64,000 bases of DNA from Deinandra increscens subsp. villosa. Its lineage: Eukaryota > Streptophyta > Magnoliopsida > Asterales > Asteraceae. This document shows, piece after piece, positions 41,562-52,209 of this stretch. The DNA lies in NCBI GenBank assembly GCA_039602395.1, contig JBCNJP010000024.1, forward strand, positions 1,872,060-1,936,059. The letters run 5' to 3'. How positions within the stretch are numbered: the first letter of the stretch is position 1; each line of letters opens with the position of its first letter. The position numbers and the translations under genes were made by a program. The notes below the pieces were generated by a model that saw only the letters and a program-made list of their open reading frames with translations, had not been told where the DNA came from and searched no databases.

Positions 41562-42893
41562 ATGGCTGGAAGAGGCAGAGGCCGAGGTGGAGCTGGAACC
41601 CCGATAGGACAGGCCGGTACGAGGCAGAATACGCGTGCGAATCCAGAGGTTGACAACGAAGCAGGAAATCCCGAGAATGGAGCTCAGAGAGGAGGCCCTA
41701 TCAATGATCAACTAAGAGCTGCATTAGCTGAAGAAGTAGCAAGGGCTTTACAAGGTGCGATACCCGCACTTGCTGCTGAGTTTAGACGCAATGGAGCTGA
41801 TGCTGGCATTGGTCGTGGGGCTGGCCGTGGAGCAAATCGCGGAGCAGATCGTGGAACTGGACGTGGAGCTGGACGTGGAGCTGGCCGTGGAGTTGGTCAT
41901 GAACCTGAAGTTGAAGATAATCCTCTTAGGCATGGATGTTCATACAAATCCTTTTGCGGATGCAAGCCTCCATCATTTGACGGGAAGAAAGACGCCATGG
42001 CTACATTTCGATGGATACACGAGATGGAAGCTGTAATCAATATCAGTGAGTGTTCTGAAGCTCAGGCGGTGAAGTATGCTGCACACTCGTTCGTTTCTGA
42101 AGCGTTATTCTGGTGGGAAATGATTAATCAAACTCTAGGTGAGGAAGAAGTACTGAATATGACCTGGACTGATCTGAAGAGGCACGTAATGGAAAGCTTC
42201 TGTCCACAACATGAGTTAGATAGGTTGGAGATGAATTTCTTGAGAATTGAAGCTGGATACATGACGCACGGCGAGTATACTACCAAATTTAACATGATGG
42301 CTCGATTACTACCAAATCTGGTGCTGACTGAAGAAGTTAGAGTTAGGCGTTACACGCAAGGGTTTCCATCTGAGGTACGAAAGTTGGTAAAAGTATTTGC
42401 ACCTGCAACATATAAGGCGGCAGTGAACCTTAGTGCGACCCTGTATGATGAAATTTACGGAGAAGTAGGAAAGCCGGTGGAGCAGAAGAGGAAATGGATT
42501 GAATCCTCAGGAAGTACTCAGGAAGATGCTGGAAAGAAGTCAAAGGGAAATCACGTACCAAGATGCAATACATGTGGTAAGAACCATCCTGGAGAGTGCC
42601 GTTACGGGAAACCCAAGTGTCACAACTGTGGCAGCACTGGACATGCTATCTCTACCTGCCCGGCGAAGGGTGATCTAGGAAGGAAGGGTTGTTTCGAGTG
42701 TGGAGAGTTAGGACATTTTAAGAAAAATTGCCCTAAGTTAGTACTAAATCCTACGCCTCTGAGAGCCGTCCCAGGGAACGGTACTGGACCCCGCACCGCT
42801 CCTGCAAGGGCATACTGTGTGACGGATGCTAGGGGTGAGGAACCCAAGCTCTTGAAACCCAACTATCGCCCAGGTAACGTCAATATTAGTTAA
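41562..42893 (+). CDS. Intact retrotransposon GAG (443 aa) with three zinc knuckles
   Basis: Nucleocapsid/capsid protein of the GAG-only element; expected to bind element RNA and form particles in the cytoplasm. ATG at 41562 begins MAGRGRGRGGAGTPIG; an in-frame extension upstream lacks ATG. A second Arg/Gly repeat tract (GRGAGRGANRGADRG and on) spans about residues 85-115. The Retrotrans_gag capsid region lies at about residues 136-270 (PPSFDGKKDAMATFRWIHEM, EALFWWEMINQTL, SFCPQHELDRLEMNFLRIE, YTTKFNMMARLLPNL, VRRYTQGFPSEVR). Three knuckles end the protein: CNTCGKNHPGEC (short variant), CHNCGSTGHAISTC and CFECGELGHFKKNC (residues ~334-390). The ORF is uninterrupted and stops only about 140 bp before the PPT. 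Intactness fits the very recent insertion. It resembles the GAG of autonomous Ty3 chromovirus/Tekay-like elements in layout; exact lineage is not determined. Confidence 0.93.
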   Translation: MAGRGRGRGGAGTPIGQAGTRQNTRANPEVDNEAGNPENGAQRGGPINDQLRAALAEEVARALQGAIPALAAEFRRNGADAGIGRGAGRGANRGADRGTGRGAGRGAGRGVGHEPEVEDNPLRHGCSYKSFCGCKPPSFDGKKDAMATFRWIHEMEAVINISECSEAQAVKYAAHSFVSEALFWWEMINQTLGEEEVLNMTWTDLKRHVMESFCPQHELDRLEMNFLRIEAGYMTHGEYTTKFNMMARLLPNLVLTEEVRVRRYTQGFPSEVRKLVKVFAPATYKAAVNLSATLYDEIYGEVGKPVEQKRKWIESSGSTQEDAGKKSKGNHVPRCNTCGKNHPGECRYGKPKCHNCGSTGHAISTCPAKGDLGRKGCFECGELGHFKKNCPKLVLNPTPLRAVPGNGTGPRTAPARAYCVTDARGEEPKLLKPNYRPGNVNIS

Positions 42894-43033
42894 ACGTAAT
42901 TACCTGTTAAAAGTTTACCTAAAACGTTTTATGTGCTATATATATGTGGGCCTTTACTTGTTATGCCTTAGAGATTAGAATATGATAAATTGTGATAAAT
43001 GGGAATAGATCCAGTTTCGAGGACGAAACCTAT

Positions 43034-43049
43034 TTAAGGGGGGAAGAGT
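43034..43049 (+). promoter_or_regulatory. TR-GAG polypurine tract
   Basis: AAGGGGGGAAGAGT directly before TGTAACACC at 43050. Confidence 0.9.
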
Positions 43050-46000
43050 TGTAACACCCCAAATTTCACAGGTACATGATAAATACGTGTTTATATTATC
43101 ACTACATGAGTTTAATTGATAAATATGGTAAACTATGCATTAGATAGATTGCATGTGTTAGAAATACGTATTTTATAGCTAAAATGATGAAAAATGCATA
43201 AACGAATAAGTTAAACGGCAAAGAAAGTAAAATATAAGATGGATATGTGTTGGTACAAATAACATGATGATATATGTGTGAATTGATAGATGTATACATG
43301 TGAATACGTGTGTTAGTAGTTAATGGAAAAGTAGAAGGGCTAAAAGTGTAATTTATATAAAGTTATCAACATATATGGATATTATACGTATCTATAACTA
43401 TTATAAACATTTTAAGGCTTAGAATATAGTAAAAATATATCCTAACATGATCCATAACATGAAATAATAAGTATTGGAAAGTTTGAGGGGCCAAATGTGT
43501 AAATAATGAAAAATATATATAAATATATATAAAAATATATACGTATGTATACGTATATCATCGAGAGTATCCCGAGCCTTAAAAACCCTTATAAATATGC
43601 CCCATAATGTTTTAGTACATAAAATGATAGAAAGATAAGAGTTCAGGGGCTGAAAATGTAAATAAAAGTCCAGGGGCCAAAACTGTCATTCTGGCAAAGA
43701 TGCCAGGCGTATCGCCGGGATCCTCCTCCCCACGGCGCGATACGCGAGCCACCCTGTGACGCAGATTCGTGACAGCTCGCGTTTTTTCGACTTGTTGCTC
43801 ACGTTTGATCCAAATACTCACCCTTAACGTGTCGTTTTTGCTGCTGAATCACCCTAAACACGTAGCAGACCCTCCTGCGCACCTAACAACTATAAATACT
43901 GGATCCAATCGTTCGATTATGAGCACCAATTCACGAAATCATCTCCCTAAAAACCCTAGAACACGTCCGAACGTTCTTCTGCAAAATTGAAGCAATCGGT
44001 GAGGAATTAGAAGGCCATCTCCTGCAGTCCTACGTTTTTAGGTATGCTCTACAATAGCCCCATGTTAATTTCAGTTAATATCATGTCTAGAATAGAGATC
44101 TAAAACTATGCAAAAATTAGGGTTCTTGGATATAAGTCATCAAATTCGGGTGATCGGGTGGGAATTAGGGTCTGAATTTTTGTAGGTAATCCTAATTTAA
44201 TGTGTTTTAAGAAAGCCCTAAGTTTATTTCACAATTGGAAAAGGTTTGGTAAAGGTTTTGTTAACGGGTCAAAATTAGGGTTTTCTAGACGTTATTCTGC
44301 CCAAATCAAGTAAACGGTTTTGAATTAAGATTTGAGCTTTTAAAGGGTATTATAAAATGTTATAATGGATGATACCCTAAGTTGGTTTGAATTAAAAATG
44401 AGTTTTGATAATAAAACGAGAAATTCATGAAATTAGGGTTTCTAAATATGATTATATAATATAAAATAATCCGTAGGGTATGGGGACTCGATTTTTGGTT
44501 TGGTAATATGTTTATATATATAATAAGCATATATGGGTTTAAAATGGATAAATAATAAAGTATTAAAGATACCGAGTTAATCGGATATTAGAAGTTCGCG
44601 CGGACCGGAAGGGTAGGCACCTGTACACTGGGGTTTCTGGCAATAGCGGGGGTGTCGCCATCCCATCTGGGCAATGGCACCCCAACACTGGGCGATCCCG
44701 GAGTGAGTGTCTACTTATAGGAATGCGCGTCTTCATATTATCAATAAAAAGGTTATTATGCCTATAAGGGCATTTTGGTCATTTTGACCTTAAAAGAGAT
44801 AAACCCTAATAAAGTATTATTAGGATAATAAGATATAAATAAACGTAGGTATTATTTATAATAACTTTGCATTAATGCAATCCGATACACGATTAGGTTA
44901 ATTGTGGACCATAACGGAGGTTCTATCTGAATAACTGATTAAAGATATCAGGTGAGTTCTATGAGCCCACTTTTAAATGTTTTAAATGTTTTCGGGCTAG
45001 TATACATACAATACTTGTGAACATATATTCAAGATAATTGTGACTTGATATATACGTGTTATATGATGAAATTGTTATTGAATTGCTTATATGTGTTATG
45101 CAATTATGTTGATTATAATGTGATGTGTATATACTTGCTAGAAATTAAGTAGCCAAGTGACTAGGGAGTTGTTAGTAAACATTTAGTGAATAGGTATGAT
45201 TATATGAGAACAAGTGATGCATTTGCTTATATTAATATGTGGTGGATACGCCGCTGGTACATCCTATATATATACATAGTAGTATAAGTTACCCGGTATA
45301 TTGGAAGTGTGGAGGATACACCGCTGGTACATCCTGTATACATACACTAACGATAAATTGGGGGATGTCCATTTGTTGCAGTATATGAATGCATTATCAC
45401 TGTTTAATAACAAACCTAAAGCATCTGGTTATTTAACTAGGGGTGGGTAGTATACGTGATCGGAAATTAAGTCATTAAGACGAGCAAATGACCTAATATA
45501 GTTAAGTATAAAGTTGGTGGATAAAGTTGAGGAATCGCTGTTGCTCCAATGGGGGTGCCCTAGAGTACCGTGTACGGACGGCGCTGCTTCTCCAATGGGG
45601 GTGCCCTAGAGAATGTAGTGTCAGGTTTTCTCATAGGAAGAGTCGGTAACCCAGATGATAAGCCTAGGGTTACTGGTAAGAATGAGGAGTCGCTGCTGCT
45701 CCAATGGAGGTGCCCTAGAGTACCGTGTACGGACGGCGCTGCTTCTCCAATGGGGGTGCCCTAGAGAATGCAGTGGCAGGTCTGCTCATAATAAAAGAGT
45801 CAGATAAATATAGTGACCTAGAAGTTTAGCCTAGAGTCATGGGTAAGATAATAAGATATATTATCATAATAAATACGTGCTAGAATTTATATGTGATTTA
45901 TAAATGTGTGTTGTGAAAATCAGGTAAACACCTAAAACGGTCCTCGAACTAAACGGTAGAACTCACCAGCGTAAGCTGACTTTTTAAAAGTATGTATGCT

Positions 46001-46270
46001 AGGTTCTGACGCACCTATGGGTCAAGCTTTGGTCACGCTCTAGGAGGAGACGGTGAAGACGCTGGTTGCTGAAATATCTTATCTTACGTTTAGTTTACCT
46101 TATGTTTAATATATCGTATGTTACGTTTATGCTTCCGCTGTGTAAGAATCATCTGAGTATATAAATAAAAGTTTTAAATTTTTCCCAGTTTTTGTGATCT
46201 CTGATTAAATCACGTGTTGATGAGTAAATCCGACGATGTGACGCCAGCCCGCAAGGGGCCGGGCGTCACA
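43050..46270 (+). repeat. TR-GAG 3' LTR (3221 bp)
   Basis: Near-identical to the 5' LTR. Differences I can see include TACAAATAA for TACAATTAA, ATCGCCGGG for ATCTCCGGG, ACTCACCC for ACTGACCC, AAGTAAACGG for AAGTATACGG, TAAGATTTG for TAAGCTTTG, GATTATATAA for GATTATTTAA, loss of 9 bp in the TTTTAAATATTTTAAATG run, ACGGTCCTC for ACGATCCTC, and GACGATGTG for GACGACGTG. Confidence 0.95.
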
Positions 46271-46275
46271 ACATT

Positions 46276-46942
46276 AAATTTGGATTTTTCGATAACGTAA
46301 TCGAACGTTATTAAAATTGGTTATCATCTCGCGACACGTAGATCATTAATACTTAGGTTATTCAAATGATCGTCCCGAGTGAGATAGGATTCATAAAATT
46401 TGTCGTCACATTAAATATTAAAATTTGACTAAATGATCCTATCTGGTAAGCCTAAAACCAGTAGTCTATGCCATCCTAAGTCAAGTCTAACTTGGAACAT
46501 ATTGACCGATGCATCCGCGTTGGAGTATTTCAACACCGCACGTGGTGTTTAGGGTATCTTCCAAGGTGAGCGTATTGGAGTATTTCAACACCGTACGCAC
46601 ACACTGACCACTTAGAACAACTACTATTTTCTTTACATGCACCTTTGGTATTGGAGTATTTCAACACCATACCTCTGGTCGGCATGTAGACAGAATGGGC
46701 ATAGATGGGGCTAAACGTATTTCGTTGATCCGTTCGCGAAAGCCCCATAACGGGAGTTATGACAGTTATTCACAAGTGACAATCGTTGTCCATTCAGTTA
46801 CTCAGAAATTTTGAAAGCACTTTACGCTGACTGGAGAAATTGTCTGACTAACTGAATTCCTAATTTCCTATTCAAGATTAGCTTACCATCCTTGAATACG
46901 AATCAAACATCGAAACACTAAAACATTTGCCCATTGTTTCAG
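46276..46942 (+). other. Copia-3 leader (5' UTR) resumed after the TR-GAG insertion
   Basis: Continues the leader interrupted at 37857. No credible ORF. Contains the three-hairpin motif at 46511-46690 and ends CCATTGTTTCAG just before the gag ATG. Confidence 0.65.
46511..46690 (+). repeat. Three hairpins with identical 18-nt loop in copia-3 leader
   Basis: TTGGAGTATTTCAACACC occurs at about 46519, 46575 and 46652. Each copy is flanked by short arms that pair with each other but differ between copies: CCGCG/CGTGG (one G-U), GCGTA/TACGC (extendable by GTG/CAC), and GGTAT/ATACC. Same loop with changed but still complementary stems is the pattern expected of a selected RNA structure. Confidence 0.6.
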
Positions 46943-47821
46943 ATGGCTAAGCGCGCAAACCAAGAGATTTTCCATCTCAAGTCTCTCCTTGCGAAGGAGA
47001 AACTTAATGGCGCCAACTTCCTTGATTGGGAAAGAAATCTGAAAATCGTCCTGAAAATGGCTAACATGGAAAACGTGTTAGAAGCTGAGGTTCCTGAGGA
47101 ACGTGAAGCTGACACGGCCGCGGCGCGAAACGCCCATAACACATTGCGAACAAATGCCAAAAATGCCGCGTGTCTTATGCTAGCCACTATGGATTCTGAG
47201 ATCCAGAAGAACATGGTTGACAGGACGGCTTTTCAGATGATCGGTGATCTGAGGGGCATGTTTGAAACTTAGGCCCGACAGGAGCGCTATGACACCGTTG
47301 TGACACTCATTAGTTGTCGCATGGCGGAAGGTGCTCCCGTCAACCCTCATGTCCTGAAGATGAAGAGCTACATCGACCGTTTAGCAAAATTGAATTACGT
47401 CATCCCCGCCGAAATGGCGACTGACCTGATTCTGCACTCACTGTCCAGTGCCTTCACCCCTTTCCGGGTAAACTTTAACATGCATAGCATGGTAAAGACA
47501 GTGACTGAACTTCACGGTATGCTTAAGACTGCTGAAGTTAATTTTGTTAACGGCAAGGCACCCGATGTACTCGCGATCCGATCGGGAGGCGTCAAGAAGC
47601 CCGAGGTGAAGAAGGGTAGGCGTGGGAACAAGAAGAAAGGCAAGGCAGATGTTACCAGAGGGTCTGGAAGCTCCCAAAAGGGCAAGCCTAAGGCAACCAA
47701 GGCACCGCCGCCTGAACAGCGCGAGTGTTTTGAATGCCACAAGATGGGGCACTGGAAAAGAAACTGCCCAGAATATCATGCCAAGGTGAAGACCGGAAAA
47801 GCCCAACCGGGTAATTCCTCA
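46943..47821 (+). pseudogene. Copia-3 GAG, one in-frame stop
   Basis: ATG at 46943 gives MAKRANQEIFHLKSLLAKEK then LNGANFLDWERNLKIVLK, the N-terminal motif of Ty1/copia GAG. TAG at 47270-47272 interrupts MFET-ARQERYDT, where CAG (Gln) is usual in this family, i.e. a single C-to-T change. The same frame then runs on through LMKMKSYIDRL-like capsid sequence, a Lys/Gly-rich linker (KKGRRGNKKKGKADVTRGSG) and the zinc knuckle CFECHKMGHWKRNC (near 47728-47769). The pol homology expected after it is absent: from 47822 the sequence changes character. Confidence 0.88.
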
Positions 47822-48483
47822 GGTATACACATAAGTTCATGTTGTATGATGCTTCACTTATTCCTACAAAATATATGTTTGACATACTTTACATTTTGTA
47901 GGTGCATGAAGCTGAAGGAAGCAAACCAAGACGACACTGAGCTACCCTGCGATTTTCGCACCTTAATAAAGTTCGTGTCCTGAGTTTTTGGTTTAAAACA
48001 ATTTTTGGTGATTATGAAACAATTTTTGTTTAGTTTCCCTGGCTGTTTTCCAAGATGAACAAATTGCTTTCCTTGGATTTTGATTATGACATGTTTTGAC
48101 AATGGTTGATTTTCGAAACGTACATGATTGGTTTTAATCTACTTTGGATATGATTCAACTTTTATTATATTAACTTCAAAATCCCATAACAACATACCTT
48201 ATAACCTGGTGCACTTGATTTAATCAAGGCTAGCTGAAAATGCGACATGATAACTCTTTAATTATCATATCCCATCAAGACCATAACGCCTTAAGCGTCT
48301 ATCGTACCTGTTACCAGAAAACGCATGACGTAACGGTAATTCATAAAGTCTTATGTCTTTGAACCATCCGACGTCAAGAATATTAAATCAAGTCGAACTA
48401 ATTGAAGATCGCCGTTTTCGATCTAGGACCATATGAGCACATCAAATCCTCTGCTTCATGCAGACATTTGTTCATAGAAGTTC
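47822..48483 (+). other. Unassigned sequence after copia-3 gag
   Basis: The frame continues to 47983 through GTATACACATAAG...TTTTGTAG, which looks like a small intron (about 47822-47899), to MKLKEANQDDTELP then RTLIKFVS and a stop. After that come AT-rich non-coding sequence and no RT, IN or protease. This could be an altered element-specific 3' region or other sequence joined by deletion. Confidence 0.35.
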
Positions 48484-49790
48484 TGTGACAATCCGACTTT
48501 TCAGGTCATTTTCTGGCATTAACTGAACGTAAAACATATTAAATGTTGTGTGAACATTTATGTGTTGACTTATTGACTTTAGCAAATTAGGGTTTTGTGT
48601 AGTAATCACTATACGAGCATGCACTTAAGTGGACGTTTGATATTCTTGTTCTATGATTTTATGTAAATCATACGTTACGATTTCATATGAACGTTGTGTC
48701 ATTTTATGTGACAATTAAACTTTTGCTTTTGTGGGATTTATTTATATCCTATGATTTCAAGTAATAATCATAATCATAGATATATATATGATTTTTAATT
48801 ATATTTATGATGTTGGGTAACTTGAGAATTTAATTGCAAGTTAGTAGTCATGGCTTTATGTGACTTAAATGTATGTAAGTTATAGATTTAAAATCCATGA
48901 TTTAACGTGAACCTAAATTAAATAATTATGGATATTATTTATGATTTTATGAGATCACCAAAGTTATATATTTGTATAAACGTTATATGCTTAATATATT
49001 TTGGCATCTCTCGTGTATTCGTTGGTAGGCATATTTTTTGTTAACTCTGTTAAGAGTTCGTTAACCTATTTTAAATTTAAAGGGGCTAACTTTATCAACT
49101 TCCAAACTTATTTCTAGTTACCCAAACTTTGAAGGGTATCTTTGTAGATGTTTCAAACCTGGTGCCATCCTTTGTAAGTATATGAGGGACTAATTGCGTC
49201 AATAATCCATTTTTGTTTTAAATGTCGATCAGTTAAGAGACTTTATGAACCGATTATCGGTTTCGTCCGATCATCGTCACTTTCGTGGGTTTCAACTCAC
49301 ACAATCAATCTCCCTAAATGATAATCCATCATCATTCACATCCACTTGCACTCCCATCTATCTCGAATCCCTCTCGTCTCACTCTCTCTCGTTCTCTCTG
49401 TTTCTGTCACAAACAAGCACACCAAACTGCCGTCGTAATTTATAAAATTCCGGCCAACCACTGCACCATTGACCACTTTTCGACCACGAATACAACCACC
49501 GTTCAACGCTGATCAACCGGGAGCCACCAATTTCGGAATCGGAGCAAACCGCAGAGTGGGTGTCGGAACTTTCGGGCTCGATTTCGGTGTCTAAAACTCA
49601 TTGTTTCTAATCTCCAACTCGAGGTAAACATTTCCCCTTACTTTTCGCACCTTTTTTCTGAGTTAAAATCGACATTCGCGTTTTTCCGGTGACTGGAATA
49701 AAACTCCGGCCACCGGAGTTCTATGTTGAAGAAGATGACGCATGTTGGGCATAGATTTTGTTTTATTCTATCCGACATATGACACAAGTG

Positions 49791-49862
49791 GGTCGGATGG
49801 CCGGGTGGTCAGGGCATGTGTCTGATTCGCAACAGACGCGAGTTCAAAACTCGTGGCTGCCA
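49791..49862 (+). other. tRNA-like segment 1 in LTR-like sequence
   Basis: TGGCCGGGTGG fits a Pol III A box, a CTG/CAG anticodon-like stem encloses an 8-nt loop, and CGAGTTCAAAACTCG is a T-arm with B-box spacing. Acceptor pairing is poor and the anticodon loop is one base too long, so it is not a functional tRNA gene. Confidence 0.45.
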
Positions 49863-49944
49863 TTTCTTTTTCTGTTTTTCCCTAAAACTCTCTTCTGGTC
49901 AATCTCTGTGAACAAAACAATTTCCAGCGACATATTGACACCAA

Positions 49945-50017
49945 CTGGGCAGCCGGTGGAGTGGATTGTTTACTGTGTTAGGACATAGAGGTCACGTGTT
50001 CGAACCCGGTGACCTCC
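49945..50017 (+). other. tRNA-like segment 2 in LTR-like sequence
   Basis: GGGCAGCCGGTGGAGTGG is followed 40 bases later by GTGTTCGAACCCGGTGACC, a near-consensus B box (GTTCGAACC). Acceptor and anticodon arms are not convincing. Spacing between the two segments is about 155 bp. Confidence 0.4.
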
Positions 50018-51396
50018 ATGTTTTCTGTTTTTATTATTTTTGTGTTTTTTTTTTTGTTAGTATTTGATTTCTAGAACTTGTTCCAAAGTCGTTCCCTATC
50101 GCATCCTAAACCCGTAAAAATATATATATTTAAGACATTCAAATCTCGTAAATCATGTTTAACTTGTTATTCTAGATTAAAATATAAACTTATGCCGTTG
50201 GATTTTTATTGAAATAACCGAGTATTTTATGATAACCTTTAATATATATAAATATATATTGTCCTCGCAAATTCGTTATTAACGTTACTGGAATGTTTAG
50301 TAAATACATATTATATATATTTATTTTTAGAATATTTTGAACTTAGAAAATATACGATATTGATATATATTGTGTTTCCTCGCGTTATTTCGATAATCGC
50401 TCGGATTTGGCACACGTGCCATCCTCGACATGCTTTGAATTCCATGATCCATCATTTTTATCACTTACGTTAGACTTAGTCATCTTGTTTAAACACACAC
50501 TTATACTCGTATGCTCGTTAGGTGATTGATTGCTTGCACAAGACTCGTTCTTGCTACTTGAATTAACTGTTTGTCTGGAAACTTTGCTGAGCAACCTAAG
50601 GTGAGTTTCACGGCCCCATTTTACTGTTTTAAATCATGTTGGGGGAGATTAACATGCATGATTTACACAACTGAGATAATTAGACATTTATATATCACTT
50701 GAAGTACTTGTAGCACACTGATTCAACAAAGTCCTTCTTATGGTACCGTTAGTATTAATGACGATAGCGGGAAATATATTGTAGTACTACTGGGTCTGAC
50801 AAACCCCACCCGGGTCAGTCGCGCTGACACGATTGGATATCGAACGGGTGTTATATTCGTCCTAAACACAACAAGGCAACTGTGCAAACTTTAAACAATT
50901 GTATATAGCCTAGCTAGCTATTTGATATATATTAGTGATTATGCTCTTACAACTTGATTGTGGTTGAACAGTCAATCTTAAACTCAACTTGACTGTTGTT
51001 GAACAGTCAATCGTAAGCTCAACTTGAACTGTTGTTGAACAGTCAATCGTAAACTGGACTTAAACTGTTTTTAAACAGTTGCAATACTTTTAACTTGAAC
51101 TATTTTTGAACCGATAAACCTGTGAACTCACCAACCTTTGTGTTGACACTTGTTAGCATGTTATTCTCAGGTTGCAGATGTTCGAGTATCACGAGTACGC
51201 ATGCATGAGACTTCGAAACCCTTTTATTGTCTTTGAACAAGCCACGTCACCTTGGGTGGTGGTGTTTTTACAATAAATACTTTCAGCATATTACGCTTCC
51301 GCATTTGTAAAACTCTGTATTTATATTTTAATAAAATATACAACCTTTTATCAATTATTGGTCGTTTGGTGTAACTAATGGACATCGATCCTGGTT

Positions 51397-51908
51397 TGTC
51401 ACGCTCCCAGCGGCGCGTTATCGCGCGTGGGATTGAGAGTGCGGAATCCAAACAATCGAGTGATTCAAGTATAATTGAAAAGTATTAAGAAAAACAATTG
51501 AAAACAGTGAAACATGCAAACCGATTGGAAGAACACTTGATTAAAGCTTGGTTGCAACACACTTGAAGAATTCGAAATTCTCCTTGAGAGAATTTCGATT
51601 ACACCTTGAGAAACACAAAACCAACAACCTAATAATGAGAGGAGGGCTTCCCTTATATAGGGAGTCTCCAACTTGCTAAACAAGACACCCTAAAAACCCT
51701 AATTACACATTAATTTCCGGATTTGACCATCTAGGCCCACTAAACTCCCTCTAAACACTTTCTAATTGAGCCCAAACATGCCTAAAATGTCCCAATGACC
51801 TAATATACCCATAACCCAACTCATTTTCACCTATTCTAACACATAGGCCTTCAGAATACTCCGCCAAGTGATGATTTAATACACAAGCCACAAATCTTGG
51901 TCCTTACA
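51397..51908 (-). repeat. LTR-like promoter sequence, minus strand
   Basis: Read on the minus strand it begins TGTAAGGACCAAGATTTG and ends GCTGGGAGCGTGACA. CCCTATATAAGGGAAG, a strong TATA box, is near 51655, followed by leader-like sequence with a hairpin of CTCTCAAGGAGAATTTCG type. No internal region or TSD visible; probably a solo LTR. Its right (plus) boundary at 51908 is tentative. Confidence 0.5.
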
Positions 51909-52170
51909 TTTATTTAATAGTAGGGGTATTTTTGCCACAGAGAAAAAAAAAACAGAAAAAAATGGATGGGTTTAGTGAGCGGGACTGAAATTGAGATAAA
52001 ATACCAAACTATTGAAGGAAAATCGGAATTTTGAAAGTATTGAACTAAAACCGAGAATTTGACAAAACCTCGAGAACAAAAACATTAGGTTACTCGAAAA
52101 AAAATACCAACTATTTTGTTACATTCCAAGTCTTTTATGATGGCCACAAAAAGCATACAAATCCAAAAAA

Positions 52171-52209
<39 letters not shown>

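Larger units (their letters stand above)
37858..46270 (+). mobile_element. Ty3-type GAG-only LTR retrotransposon (TR-GAG-like), young
   Basis: LTR 37858-41087 and LTR 43050-46270 enclose only 1962 bp of internal sequence. Perfect TSD ACATT (37853-37857 and 46271-46275). Internal order is PBS, one intact GAG ORF, PPT; there is no protease, RT, RNase H or integrase. The LTRs are 3230 and 3221 bp. Reading them side by side I count about nine substitutions and one 9-bp indel, i.e. roughly 0.3% divergence, so insertion was recent (around 0.1 million years with a generic plant LTR rate of 1.3e-8 per site per year). Mobilisation must rely on enzymes from an autonomous relative. Confidence 0.95.
34278..48483 (+). 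mobile_element. Copia-3: Ty1/copia element, 5' part, split by two nested insertions
   Basis: 5' LTR 34278-35675 (TGTTGGATTTAGG to CCCTACA), PBS, a long leader and gag at 46943-47821. The leader is interrupted by a MULE-type element (36394-37788) and a Ty3-type element (37858-46270), each with its own TSD; without them LTR and gag are about 1.5 kb apart. The LTR is related to that of copia-1. No pol and no 3' LTR are visible before a different LTR-like sequence begins at 48484, so the 3' part is deleted, replaced or beyond later insertions. The right end given is where recognisable copia-3-type sequence can no longer be argued. Confidence 0.75.
48484..51396 (+). repeat. Ty3-type LTR-like sequence, probably solo
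   Basis: Starts TGTGACAATCCGACTTTTC, the usual start of large Ty3 LTRs in Asteraceae, and ends around ATCCTGGTTTGTCAC, a plausible LTR terminus. Inside are a transcribed-leader-like CT-rich segment (49370-49400), a likely splice donor after CCAACTCGAGGTAAAC near 49615, and two tRNA-like segments. There is no gag or pol in between and no partner LTR, and I found no TSD, so boundaries are tentative. Confidence 0.5.

Noticed and set aside
37910..43990. Repeated small ORFs in the TR-GAG LTRs (for example 38577-38798 and 43769-43990)
   Set aside because: They appear twice only because the LTR is duplicated; composition and position fit non-coding LTR.
49791..49862. Functional tRNA gene
   Set aside because: Acceptor stem has several mismatches and the anticodon loop has eight bases.
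48484..51908. One complete element with LTRs at both ends
   Set aside because: The two LTR-like sequences differ in sequence and orientation and share no TSD or internal coding region.
52173..52206. (GA)n tract as a regulatory GAGA element
   Set aside because: A simple microsatellite with no promoter or gene near enough to support a role.
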